Shown here piece by piece: positions 52,122 through 60,586 of a DNA stretch of 64,000 bases. The notes under the pieces were generated by a model. That model had not been told where the DNA came from. It saw only the letters and a program-made list of their open reading frames with translations, and did no database searches. This DNA is from Catenulispora sp. MAP5-51 (lineage in GTDB: Bacteria > Actinomycetota > Actinomycetes > Streptomycetales > Catenulisporaceae). Where the stretch lies: contig NZ_JBGCCH010000002.1 in assembly GCF_041261205.1 (NCBI RefSeq), positions 124,001-188,000 of the forward strand. The letters are read 5' to 3'. A program made the position numbers and the translations under genes. The number at the start of each line of letters is the position of its first letter. Position 1 is the stretch's first letter.

Positions 52122-53032
52122 CGTACGAGGTACTGGCCGGCGCGCTGGTGGGGCTGGGGCTGTTCCTGCTCATCAGGGCCCTGATCCCGGGCAAGCCGGA
52201 CCCGATGGCCGCGATCGCCCGCATCGACGCGCTGCGCCAGCACAGCTCGCTGGCGCCGTCGGCGGAGCAGGCCCCGCCCAAGGGCCTGGCCAAGCTGCGC
52301 GCGGACCTGGGCGCGTCGATGAACGAGTTCTACATCCGCCAGGGCTGGCAGATCCGCTCACTGCGCGCGGACCTGGCGATCCTGGACCGCTCGGTGGAGC
52401 AGTTCCTGGCCACCAAGCTGTTGCTGGCGGCCCTGGGCGTGGTCTTCGGCCCGTTCGTCTTCGCCGCCTTCTACATCATCGGACTGCACCTGACGCCGAC
52501 CATCCCGGTCTGGCTGGCGCTGCTGTTCGGCGGGGTCTTCTTCCTGCTGCCGGACCTGGAGGTGAAGGGGCAGGCCGCCGACAAGCGCCGCGACTTCCGC
52601 CGGGTGCTCGGCGCCTACCTGGACCTGGTGGCGATGAACCTGGCCGGCGGACGCGGCCTGCCCGAGGCGCTGATGGCCGCGGCCGAGGTCTCCGACGGCT
52701 GGGCGCTGCGCCGGATCCGCGACGCGCTGACCGACGCCCGGGTCACGGGTATCTCGCAGTGGAACGCGCTGTCGCACCTCGGCGACGCCCTGGACGTCGA
52801 CGAGCTCAAGGACCTCGGCGCCGCGCTGGCCCTGGTCGCCGAGGACGGCGCCAAGGTCCGCGAGTCGCTGGCCGCGCGCGCCGAGACGATGCGGCACCGC
52901 GAGCTGTCCGAGATCGAGGGCGCGGCCGGCGCGAAGTCGCAGTCCATGCTCGTGGCGCAGATGCTCCTGTGCGCGGGCTTCATGGTTTTCCTCCTGTACC
53001 CGGCGATGGCACGGGTCATGGGCTCTATCTAG
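52118..53032 (+). CDS. tadC: Tad pilus inner-membrane platform protein TadC
   Basis: The 304-aa protein has one N-terminal span (about 4-22), paired spans near 100-150 (LLLAALGVVFGPFVFAAFYI; WLALLFGGVFFLLPDLEV), a T2SF domain (FRRVLGAYLDLVAMNLAGGR) and a last span at 280-300. It pairs with TadB. ATG 52118 overlaps the tadB stop. The pilin gene follows after 13 nt. Confidence 0.87.
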   Translation: MTYEVLAGALVGLGLFLLIRALIPGKPDPMAAIARIDALRQHSSLAPSAEQAPPKGLAKLRADLGASMNEFYIRQGWQIRSLRADLAILDRSVEQFLATKLLLAALGVVFGPFVFAAFYIIGLHLTPTIPVWLALLFGGVFFLLPDLEVKGQAADKRRDFRRVLGAYLDLVAMNLAGGRGLPEALMAAAEVSDGWALRRIRDALTDARVTGISQWNALSHLGDALDVDELKDLGAALALVAEDGAKVRESLAARAETMRHRELSEIEGAAGAKSQSMLVAQMLLCAGFMVFLLYPAMARVMGSI

Positions 53033-53045
53033 GAGACACGCAGAG

Positions 53046-53423
53046 ATGAAGGCTCAGGTCATCACCACCGAGTACACCGACCTCTACCCGGTCCAGGCGT
53101 GGCAGCACGTGGTCGCCGCCTCGCAGGACCCTGCCATCGGCGCCGAGGCTCCCGCCGACGCCGACGCACAGGCCACCGCGGCGCCCGCACGCAAGGCCCG
53201 CGACCGTGGCGCGTCCGCCGTCGAGTGGGTCATCATCACCGGCATCGTGGTCGCGATCGTGGCCGGCGTGGGCGTGATCATCAGCAAGGCCATCACCAAC
53301 AAGGCCAACGACGCCTGCACCCAGATCAACAACGCCGGCAGCGGCGCGACCGCCGGGACCACCGGCGGCGGGAACACCGGCGGCACCACTGGTGGCACGA
53401 CCGGCGGCGGCAACTGCGGCTGA
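53046..53423 (+). CDS. flp: Flp-type pilin with unusually long leader and Gly/Thr tail
   Basis: The 125-aa product is the likely pilus subunit. The prepilin-type site is G55-A56 in RDRGASAVEWVIITGIVVAI, with Glu60 at +5 and Trp in place of the usual Tyr/Phe, followed by a hydrophobic segment to about 82. The leader is thus 55 residues, long for Flp. The mature part would be 70 residues, with Cys91, then a Gly/Thr repeat and Cys124 near the end; the cysteines could pair. No TadV prepilin peptidase is present in the window. ATG 53046 follows AGGAGACACGCAG. TadE-like genes lie directly downstream. Confidence 0.8.
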   Translation: MKAQVITTEYTDLYPVQAWQHVVAASQDPAIGAEAPADADAQATAAPARKARDRGASAVEWVIITGIVVAIVAGVGVIISKAITNKANDACTQINNAGSGATAGTTGGGNTGGTTGGTTGGGNCG

Positions 53424-53432
53424 GTCGGGGAC

Positions 53433-53927
53433 ATGACGGACGGGGTGAAGGACGGGACCACGTCGCGCGGCGGACGATCGCTGCGCGACGACCGAGGCAT
53501 GACCGCGGTCGAGTTCGTCATCCTCACCCCGCTGCTGTTCCTGATGCTGATGCTGACGGTGCAGTTCGCGCTGTACCTGTTCGCCAAGCAGGCCGCGACG
53601 GCGGCGGTCGAGCAGGGCGCCCGCACAGCCCGTGAAGAGGCCGCCACGGGCACACTGCCGCAGAACTGCGACGCCGCGACCGCCCCCTGGCAGCAGGACG
53701 CGGTGAACACCGCCATCCAGCAGTCGCGGATCCTCGGCGGACAGCTGCTCCTCAAGCCGACGGCCACGACCAGCTTCACCGCGGACCCGAATCTGAACGC
53801 CGACTGCAAGATCTCGCTGGTGCGGGTGGATCTGCACTCGAACGTGCCCTCCGTCTTCCCCGGTTTCGGCCTGGCGGTCGACGTGCACGCCGGCGGACCG
53901 GTGGAGCAGCCGGTGAGGCACCCGTGA
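53433..53927 (+). CDS. tadE: TadE-like minor pseudopilin
   Basis: The 164-aa product has the TadE N-terminal pattern: RDDRGMTAVEFVILTPLLFL, with processing likely after G22 and Glu27 at +5, then a span to about 48. The soluble C-part has two Cys (PQNCDAAT, NADCKISL) that may form a disulfide. TadE pseudopilins initiate or modify Flp fibres. ATG 53433 lies 9 nt after the pilin stop. Its stop overlaps the next GTG (GTGA). Confidence 0.8.
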   Translation: MTDGVKDGTTSRGGRSLRDDRGMTAVEFVILTPLLFLMLMLTVQFALYLFAKQAATAAVEQGARTAREEAATGTLPQNCDAATAPWQQDAVNTAIQQSRILGGQLLLKPTATTSFTADPNLNADCKISLVRVDLHSNVPSVFPGFGLAVDVHAGGPVEQPVRHP

Positions 53928-54706
53928 ACGAGGCACCCGTGGACGAGGAGAGCGTGGGCGTGCCTACGGCGGGCCGCCGCACCCGTGCCGCCGACGCCGG
54001 CGTGTCCTCGGTCGAGGTCGTGCTGATGACCCCGCTGATCGTGACGATGCTGCTGTTCATCGTCGCGCTCGGGGTGATGGTCAACGTCCGCAGCGAGGTC
54101 GAGGGCGCGGCGCGCGACGCGGCCCGCGCCGGATCGCTGCAGGGCAACGGCGACGACGCGACGGCCCAGGCGCTGGCCGCCGCCGACGCGGACCTGGGCT
54201 CGCGCTGTCAGGATCCTGCTACAGTCACCAGCACGTACGTACCGCCGGTGGCGGGTGGCGGCGGCTACTGGAAGGTGACGGTGGCGTGCACGGTGAACAT
54301 GTCCGGGTTCGGGATGTTCGGCGCGCACCAGACCTTCAGCCAGACCTTCGCGGCGCCGATCGACCCGCTGCAGAACTTCCACCCCGGGCCCGTGCCGACC
54401 TCCACCGCCCCGCCGCCGAGCGAGCCCAGCACGCCGGAGCCGACGCAGTTCTCCGTCCCGAGCTGGCTGACCCCGTCGGTCCTGCCGACCAACGCCAGCA
54501 CGACCACGGTCGGCGGACCTTCGACGTCGCCGACGTCGCCGACGACACCCACGACGCCCACGACGCCGACCGGAACCGACAGCCTGCCCACCCCGCCGGC
54601 CACGACCCCGCCCAGCAAGCCGAGCCCGAGCGACAAGACGACGAGCTCGACCGGCAAGCCGACCAAGCCGAGCAAGCCGGCCACGACGACCCCCACGGGG
54701 CGCTGA
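53924..54706 (+). CDS. TadE-like pseudopilin with Thr/Pro/Ser-rich tail
   Basis: The 260-aa product has a prepilin-like segment AADAGVSSVEVVLMTPLIVT, cleavage likely after G26 with Glu31 at +5, and a hydrophobic stretch to about 55. A soluble domain with two Cys runs to about 145. The last 115 residues are Thr, Pro, Ser and Lys (for example TTPTTPTTPTGTD), ending in positive charges. Such a tail can cross the wall and is a typical target of O-mannosylation; the Ppm1-like synthase at 17085 could supply the donor (inference). GTG 53924 overlaps the tadE stop. Confidence 0.75.
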   Translation: MNEAPVDEESVGVPTAGRRTRAADAGVSSVEVVLMTPLIVTMLLFIVALGVMVNVRSEVEGAARDAARAGSLQGNGDDATAQALAAADADLGSRCQDPATVTSTYVPPVAGGGGYWKVTVACTVNMSGFGMFGAHQTFSQTFAAPIDPLQNFHPGPVPTSTAPPPSEPSTPEPTQFSVPSWLTPSVLPTNASTTTVGGPSTSPTSPTTPTTPTTPTGTDSLPTPPATTPPSKPSPSDKTTSSTGKPTKPSKPATTTPTGR

Positions 54707-55218
54707 TGGGACGCCGTCTGGACCGCCTGCGCGAGACCCTGCGCGACGACCGGGGTTCGCTGGCCATGGCCGTGGTCATCTGGGCGCCGGTCGTGGTGCT
54801 GTTGATGGCGTTCCTGGTCGACGTCGGCCTGCTGATCTCCGACCGCACCCAGGCCTCGGACTACGCCGACCAGGCCGCGCGGCGGGTCGCGCAGGACATC
54901 GACCAGGGCTGGCTCAAGACGCACAACGTGCTCGGGCCGAACGGCGAGTATCCCGGGATAAAGATCAACGTGGACCCCAGAACCGGGGACTGCATGCCGG
55001 ACGCGGAGCAGTACCTGCTCGACAACCAGATAGCAGACACCACGATCACATCGTGCACAGTTGTCGGGAACGAGAAGACCCCTGAAGAGCTCTATGTCAA
55101 TCCCCAGATAACGGTCACACTACAGATGCAATACAAGCCGCTGTTCGTCGGTTTCGCCCTCAAAGGGGACACTACTGTCACCGGGACGGGAACCGCGACA
55201 CCGGTCATTCCGAAGTAG
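54706..55218 (+). CDS. TadG/TadE-like pilus assembly protein
   Basis: The 170-aa product has a basic N-terminus, then RDDRGSLAMAVVIWAPVVVL: a prepilin-like segment in which the +5 Glu is replaced by Ala22. The hydrophobic part extends to about 48 (VDVGLLISDRTQASDYADQA follows, typical of TadE/TadG proteins). Two Cys occur in the soluble part. ATG 54706 overlaps the preceding TGA by one base. The product probably belongs to the pseudopilin set, either uncleaved or acting as a membrane-bound assembly factor. The LysM-BTAD gene starts 27 nt later. Confidence 0.75.
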   Translation: MGRRLDRLRETLRDDRGSLAMAVVIWAPVVVLLMAFLVDVGLLISDRTQASDYADQAARRVAQDIDQGWLKTHNVLGPNGEYPGIKINVDPRTGDCMPDAEQYLLDNQIADTTITSCTVVGNEKTPEELYVNPQITVTLQMQYKPLFVGFALKGDTTVTGTGTATPVIPK

Positions 55219-55245
55219 CAGAAGCAGGAAAGGGGGCGCGGACGC

Positions 55246-58200
55246 ATGGCGCACGATTCAGACCGGCAGTTCCTCGCGCCGCAGGGGCCGCCGCCGGGCA
55301 TGGCGCAGCAGACTCCGGTCGTTCTGAAACGGCGGCGGAGCGCGAAGGACGTCATCACCGGGCTGGGCGCTCTGCTGGCGTTGCTGGTGCTGGTGATCGG
55401 CGTGCCCTTGGCGTTGGCGTACTTCGTCGGCTGGCCCCTGCCGCACAAGATGCCCTCGGGCGGTCTGCTCAACGCGAAGATCGACACCAAGACCTTCACC
55501 AACGTGCTGGCGGTCCTGGTCTGGCTGGCCTGGGCGCAGTTCTCGGCGTGCGTGCTCGTCGAGGCGCTGGCCGCGGCGCGCGGCATCGGGATGCCCGGGC
55601 ACGTGCCGCTGTCCGGCGGCAGCCAGATCCTGGCCCGCCAGCTCGTCGCCGCGGTGCTGCTGATCACCGCCTCGGCCGCGTCCTTCGCCCCCGGCCTGTC
55701 CTCGCTCGGCCGTACCCACGACGACGGCCCGCACCGCGCGCCGGTCGCCGTCACCCAGGTCCTGCAGCAGGGCACCCGCGCCGACACCGCGATGCCCTCG
55801 GGCCCGACCCAGCGCACCGCGACGAACATCGACGCGCGGACCGCGACGGACTTGAAGTCCACCGCGGCCAAGGGCTCGACGAAGTTCTACCGCGTGCAGC
55901 CCCCGGCCGGCCGGCACCACGACTCGCTGTGGGAGATCGCGCAGCGGCACCTCGGCGACGGCCGGCGGTACCAGGAGATCTACGACCTCAACAAGGACCG
56001 CGTGCAGCCGGACGGCTCGATGCTGACCAAGGCGTCGCTGATCCGGCCGGGCTGGATCCTGGAGATGCCTGCCGACGCGACCGGCGGGGACCTGGTGAGC
56101 GATCCGGCGGCGGCGTCGCACGGCGGCGCGCCCTCGCAGCACGGCGGCGGGCCCGCGCTCACCACGCAGGGCGGCGGCACACAGCAGGGTGGCAATACCC
56201 AGCAAGGCACCCACCAGGGTGGCGCGCCCGGAAGCGGTACCCAGCAGGGCGGCGGCACGCAGCACCGCGACGGCACGCAGCCGGACGGCGGCGCGCCGCG
56301 CAGCGTCCCGGGGACTCCCGGCCTCATGGGCGGCGGGGGCGGCGTGCCGGGCAGCCCGCGCACCATAAACATCTCGAACGACATCCGGCACGGCGCCGCC
56401 GCCGGCGCCCTGGACAGCGTCTCGCCGACCGAGCAGACGATGAACCTGGCCGCCATCTCCGACGCCGCCGACACCGCCGGCCAGGTCGTCGCGCAGGCCG
56501 CACAGCATCTCGGGGACGGCTCCGGCCAGTACTCGGACGCGGTGCAGATCATCGCCGGCACCCTTTCGCAGAATCCTCAGTCGCCGCACCACACCCCGGC
56601 GGTCCCGGCCGCGCCGGCCGCACCCGGACACACGAACACCGAGGCCGGCGGCCACGGCTCCGGCACGGCCGCGCACCAGGACCAGGACCGGGGCGGCCAA
56701 GCTCAGGCCGGCCAAGCTCAAGGCGGCCAGGAGTCGCCCTACCGGCTGCCGCTGGAGCTGGCCTCGGCCCCGCTGCTGGCCGCCGGCCTGCTCGGCGCGC
56801 TGGGCCGCAACCGGCGGCGCCAGCTGTGGAACCGGACCGTCGGGCGCCGGCTGACCGGTCCCGGCGAGGCCGCGGCCGGCGCCGAGGAGGCGATCCGGCT
56901 CGGCGCGGGGCTGGCCGACGTGCGGTTCCTGAACCAGGCGCTGCGCGAGCTGTCGGCCTCGCTGGCCACCGCCGGCCGGCCGCTGCCGCCGGTGCAGCTG
57001 GCCAACCTGACCGAATCAGGACTCGAACTGCGCCTGTCCGAGCCCGCCCCGGCGGCCCCGCAGCCGTGGCACACGCGCCCGGACGGGCTCGCCTGGTGGT
57101 TGGCCCGCACCGACGTCGGCGCGGTCGCCAAGCGCGTCGTGGAGGCCGCCGTGGCGCCGTGCCCGGGGCTGGTGACGGTCGGCGCCCTCGGACCGGACGC
57201 GGCCACCCGCGTGCTGCTGGACCTGGAGGCCTCCGGCGGCGTGATCTCGGTCGGCGGTGACGACGCCATGCGGCGCGCGGTCCTGGCCGCGATGGCCGTG
57301 GAGCTGCTGACCAACACGTGGTCGGACAAGATGACGGTGACCCTCGTGGGCTTCGCCGGCGACCTGTCGACGCTGGCGCCGGGGCGCGTGCACCAGACCC
57401 CGTCCCTGGAGGAGGTGCTGCCGGGGCTGGAGACGGAACTGGCCGAGCGCCGCCGCGGGCTGGCCGAGGCCGGCCTGGACTCGGTGCTGGGCGGCCGCCT
57501 GGGCATGGTCGGCGGCGCGGGCTGGCCCCCGCACTTCATCATCAGCGCCGTCCCGGTGTCCGGCCAGACCGCGGCGCGGCTGGCCCGCATCATCGGCGAT
57601 CCGTCCCGGCTGGGCATCGGCTACCTGATAGCCGGCGACGTCGACATCCCGGGAGCGGCCTGGAAGGCCACCGTCGACCGGGCCGGACGCCTGCGTCTGC
57701 CGGCCCTGGACCTGGACCTGACGGCCCAGCGCCTGCCCGACGACCAGTACCAGTCGGTCCTGGAGCTGTTCGAGGCCACCCGCGACCTCAACGGCGAGCC
57801 GATCCTCCCGCTGACCGCCGAGGCGGCGGCCCTGGAGGCCCAGCTCCGCGTGACCCCGACGGTGTCGGTCCGCCTGCTGGGCAACCTGGAGGTCACCGGC
57901 GCCTACGGCGACCTCGACGAGGACCGCGTCGACCAGGCCGCCGAGGCCCTGACCTTCCTGATGCTGCACCGCGACGGCGTCCACCCCAGGGTCCTGACCT
58001 CGGCCCTGTTCCCGCGCGGGGCCACCAACGACGTCGGCGAGCAGGTCCTGCACCGCCTGGGCACCTGGCTCGGCGTGGCCCCCGACGGCTCCCCGAACCT
58101 GGTGACGCTGCCCGACGGCCGCCTGACGGTCTCGCAGAGCGTGCGCAGCGACTGGGAGATGTTCAAGAACATGCGCGCCCTGGCCGACGCCGACCCCCGC

Positions 58201-58644
58201 TATCAGGACCCGAGGAACCGCGACCAGGTCCTCGGACAGGCCCTGGGCCTGGTCCGCGGCCCCCTGCTGGCGCACCGCGAGACCAGCCGCTACGGCTGGC
58301 TGGCCTACGAATCGGTGGAGGCCGAGGTCCCGGCGGTGATCGCGGACACCGCGGTCGAGCTCTGCGAACTGCGCCTCGCGCTGGGCGACGCCGAGGGCGC
58401 GATCGACGCCGTCCGCAGCGGCATGCGCGGAGCACCCTCCGACGAGGAGCTGTCCCGCGCCCTCCTGCGCGCGACCCACGCCACCGGCGACCAGAGCAGG
58501 CTGCGCGAGGCGATAGCGACCGTCGAGGAGCAGACGCGAGCGGTCCACGGGGAACGCGGCCTGCACCCGAAAACCGAGGCCCTCGTGGACGAACTGCTGC
58601 CCGGCTGGCGCGAAGGACACGAGGCGCTGGCGGTGAGGGTCTAG
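55246..58644 (+). CDS. Large membrane protein with LysM-like and BTAD domains
   Basis: The 1132-aa product has three hydrophobic spans near 38-60, 84-108 and 128-148. A LysM-like module at about 210-275 follows (FYRVQPPAGRHHDSLWEIAQ). Next is a Gln/Gly/Thr repeat region (about 285-380), a fourth span near 500-518, a large folded part, and a C-terminal bacterial transcriptional activator (BTAD) domain with TPR-like helices at about 870-1130 (SVRLLGNLEVTGAYGDLDED onward). LysM usually binds peptidoglycan and BTAD belongs to SARP/AfsR regulators, so the protein may link wall sensing to expression or assembly. It lies 27 nt after the Tad genes with AGGGGGCG before ATG 55246. Confidence 0.75.
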   Translation: MAHDSDRQFLAPQGPPPGMAQQTPVVLKRRRSAKDVITGLGALLALLVLVIGVPLALAYFVGWPLPHKMPSGGLLNAKIDTKTFTNVLAVLVWLAWAQFSACVLVEALAAARGIGMPGHVPLSGGSQILARQLVAAVLLITASAASFAPGLSSLGRTHDDGPHRAPVAVTQVLQQGTRADTAMPSGPTQRTATNIDARTATDLKSTAAKGSTKFYRVQPPAGRHHDSLWEIAQRHLGDGRRYQEIYDLNKDRVQPDGSMLTKASLIRPGWILEMPADATGGDLVSDPAAASHGGAPSQHGGGPALTTQGGGTQQGGNTQQGTHQGGAPGSGTQQGGGTQHRDGTQPDGGAPRSVPGTPGLMGGGGGVPGSPRTINISNDIRHGAAAGALDSVSPTEQTMNLAAISDAADTAGQVVAQAAQHLGDGSGQYSDAVQIIAGTLSQNPQSPHHTPAVPAAPAAPGHTNTEAGGHGSGTAAHQDQDRGGQAQAGQAQGGQESPYRLPLELASAPLLAAGLLGALGRNRRRQLWNRTVGRRLTGPGEAAAGAEEAIRLGAGLADVRFLNQALRELSASLATAGRPLPPVQLANLTESGLELRLSEPAPAAPQPWHTRPDGLAWWLARTDVGAVAKRVVEAAVAPCPGLVTVGALGPDAATRVLLDLEASGGVISVGGDDAMRRAVLAAMAVELLTNTWSDKMTVTLVGFAGDLSTLAPGRVHQTPSLEEVLPGLETELAERRRGLAEAGLDSVLGGRLGMVGGAGWPPHFIISAVPVSGQTAARLARIIGDPSRLGIGYLIAGDVDIPGAAWKATVDRAGRLRLPALDLDLTAQRLPDDQYQSVLELFEATRDLNGEPILPLTAEAAALEAQLRVTPTVSVRLLGNLEVTGAYGDLDEDRVDQAAEALTFLMLHRDGVHPRVLTSALFPRGATNDVGEQVLHRLGTWLGVAPDGSPNLVTLPDGRLTVSQSVRSDWEMFKNMRALADADPRYQDPRNRDQVLGQALGLVRGPLLAHRETSRYGWLAYESVEAEVPAVIADTAVELCELRLALGDAEGAIDAVRSGMRGAPSDEELSRALLRATHATGDQSRLREAIATVEEQTRAVHGERGLHPKTEALVDELLPGWREGHEALAVRV

Positions 58645-58682
58645 GCGACTACGAGGGGCTAGGCCGTCCAAGGCGCACTCTC

Positions 58683-58688
58683 TAGAGT
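58683..58688 (+). promoter_or_regulatory. Candidate -10 element before lipoprotein gene
   Basis: TAGAGT at 58683-58688 would start transcription near 58695, about 55 nt before ATG 58749. No good -35 is visible. Confidence 0.3.
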
Positions 58689-58748
58689 GGCGGCCGGGCC
58701 GCGAGACGCGATACGGGGATGACAAGGGGAAACGCGAGGATGGAGCTC

Positions 58749-59450
58749 ATGAAGCAGGGCACGGTGTACAAGGGCCTCGTCGGGGTCCTCGGGGGTTGTC
58801 TGCTGCTGGCTGGATGCTCCAGCTCGCAGAAGCCGGCTGCTTTGGGGCCTGTGGGCGGGAGCGCCACCGGGACTTCGGCCGCCCCTACGGATTCGGCCAC
58901 GTCCACGGGAACGGCCACGGGATCTTCGGGTTCTTCGAGTTCCTCCGGCTCGGCGGCCGGCAACAGCCCGGGGGCTCCGGCGCCGACGAGTGTGGCGACG
59001 TCGAACGGGGGATGGGCCTATAACGCCGCCGTACCCGGCGACACCGCCATCGCCGACGCGATGACGGCGTTCCAGAACTACGCGGCGCTCTCGTACCAGA
59101 TGGCGATCACCATGTCGCACGACAACAACCTCGTGAACTACGCGGACGGCAACGTCGAGTCCCTGCTGAACAACTTCGTGACAGAGGAACGCCAGAAGAA
59201 CATCATCTCGCGCGGCCAGGAAGGCATCAGGGTGATGAACGTATCCAAGGACACCGGCAATCCACCGATCGTGTCGATCACGGTGTGCACCGACGACTCG
59301 AAGCTCCCGATGTACAGCACATACGGCCCGAACAAGGGCAAGATCGTCGTCCCCGCGCAGCCCGCCGCGATGTCCGTCTACAAGGTCCACCAGAGCTTCG
59401 GTGGCAAGTGGCGCGTCTACTCCGTGTCTCCGTCGAGCACGACATGCTGA
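58749..59450 (+). CDS. Ser/Thr/Gly-rich lipoprotein
   Basis: The 233-aa product has a textbook lipoprotein signal: MKQGTVYKGLVGVLGGC, with lipobox LLAGC and lipidated Cys23. Residues 24-85 are Ser/Gly/Thr/Ala-rich, likely a flexible wall-spanning linker. A globular domain from about 88 has AFQNYAALSYQMAITMSHDN and ends VYSVSPSSTTC. I do not recognise the family; the fold layout resembles small extracellular domains with a conserved ending of beta strands. I chose ATG 58749 because TGGAGCTC precedes it; frames extend upstream to 58719. The next gene overlaps its end by 7 nt. The pair adjoins the Tad operon and may be part of the pilus surface system. Confidence 0.7.
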   Translation: MKQGTVYKGLVGVLGGCLLLAGCSSSQKPAALGPVGGSATGTSAAPTDSATSTGTATGSSGSSSSSGSAAGNSPGAPAPTSVATSNGGWAYNAAVPGDTAIADAMTAFQNYAALSYQMAITMSHDNNLVNYADGNVESLLNNFVTEERQKNIISRGQEGIRVMNVSKDTGNPPIVSITVCTDDSKLPMYSTYGPNKGKIVVPAQPAAMSVYKVHQSFGGKWRVYSVSPSSTTC

Positions 59451-60397
59451 CCGCGCTCGGACGCCGGCTCGGACGCCGGCTGCCCGCGGCCGTCGCGGTC
59501 CTGGCCCTGGCCGCCGCCTCCGTCGTCGCCATGACCGCCAAGGCCCCCGCCGCGCACGCCGACGGGTGCACGTCCATCACTGTGACCCGCGATGGCACCA
59601 CCATCTGCTGGATCAACGGCCAGCAGGGCGGTGGAGGCGGCGGGGGCGACGGCAACGGCGTCAGCATCAACTGCGACGCCGCCGGCAACATCGTCTGGGA
59701 CGGCCAGACCTACAAGTGCGCGATCAACGGATGGTCGTTCAGCGGCGGCTGCTACATCCAGCCGGTCGTGCCCCAGCCCGCCACGAACGATCCGATCTGG
59801 GGCAGCAGCGATCCCTCCACCAACCGGGCCCAGTGGGAGGACTGCACCCCCGGCAGAAGCGCCAGCAACCCGCCGACCCAGGTGGGCGCCAAGGAGATCA
59901 TCGGCCCCTGCGTCGGCTACTGCGCCGGGACGAACCCGGTGCAGCTCATCACCGACGAGCTGCAGATCGCCAAACCGGACCTCGGGATGGCGCCGCCCGG
60001 CGGACCCGGCGCGATCGGCTTCGTGAACCAGAACGTCTGGTTCTGGACCAAGGGCCTGGACACGTCCACGCAGACCCGCTCCGCGGGCAACGTGATCGGC
60101 ACCCGGACGTTCGTCGCCGTGAAGTGGACCATCACGCGGGCGAATCACACGGCGCCCGACGCGACCCTGTCGTGTGCGTCGGACTACGAATACAGCACCT
60201 CCGACGGCTCGGCGGCGTCGAAGGACCCGAACTGCGCGTACCAGTTCACCGCGCCGGACACCTACACGATCAGCGTGACGACGTCCTGGACGCTGGTCAT
60301 CACGCAGAACGGCGTCGCGGACGCGCCCCAGACCATCACCAGCGCGCCGAACACCACGACCATCAAGATCACCGAAGGTCAGAGCACCAACGGCTGA
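59444..60397 (+). CDS. Secreted ten-cysteine protein of unknown function
   Basis: The 317-aa product has a Sec-type signal peptide (RRLPAAVAVLALAAASVVAM) with likely cleavage after AHA39. The mature part contains ten Cys and a Gly run (GGGGGGGDGNG) near 63-73, many Trp and Thr, and no membrane anchor. The ending TTTIKITEGQSTNG is beta-rich. An even cysteine number suggests a disulfide-stabilised extracellular fold. I know no matching family. ATG 59444 overlaps the lipoprotein gene end, so the two are co-translated and probably work together at the surface. A strong terminator follows. Confidence 0.65.
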   Translation: MLTALGRRLGRRLPAAVAVLALAAASVVAMTAKAPAAHADGCTSITVTRDGTTICWINGQQGGGGGGGDGNGVSINCDAAGNIVWDGQTYKCAINGWSFSGGCYIQPVVPQPATNDPIWGSSDPSTNRAQWEDCTPGRSASNPPTQVGAKEIIGPCVGYCAGTNPVQLITDELQIAKPDLGMAPPGGPGAIGFVNQNVWFWTKGLDTSTQTRSAGNVIGTRTFVAVKWTITRANHTAPDATLSCASDYEYSTSDGSAASKDPNCAYQFTAPDTYTISVTTSWTLVITQNGVADAPQTITSAPNTTTIKITEGQSTNG

Positions 60398-60420
60398 TCC
60401 GTCCCGGCTCCAGCCCGGCT

Positions 60421-60470
60421 CCAGCACGACATCGCCCGCGTCGCCCCACGGCACGCGGGCGATGTGCTGG
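60421..60470 (+). terminator. Long terminator hairpin after secreted protein gene
   Basis: CCAGCAC plus ATCGCCCGCGT on the left arm (with a GAC bulge) pair with ACGCGGGCGATGTGCTGG on the right, an 18-bp stem with an 11-nt loop. It lies 23 nt after the stop at 60397 and marks the end of the Tad-associated transcripts. Confidence 0.75.
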
Positions 60471-60586
60471 AACGGTGCCGCCGTCACCCGCCCCGCGGCC
60501 CCGCGCGCACAGTCACTGGAACCCCTGATATCACTGTTACAGCCGCCGTTGATCGCACGCGGCCGGCAGGACGGAGGGAGCGGGCC

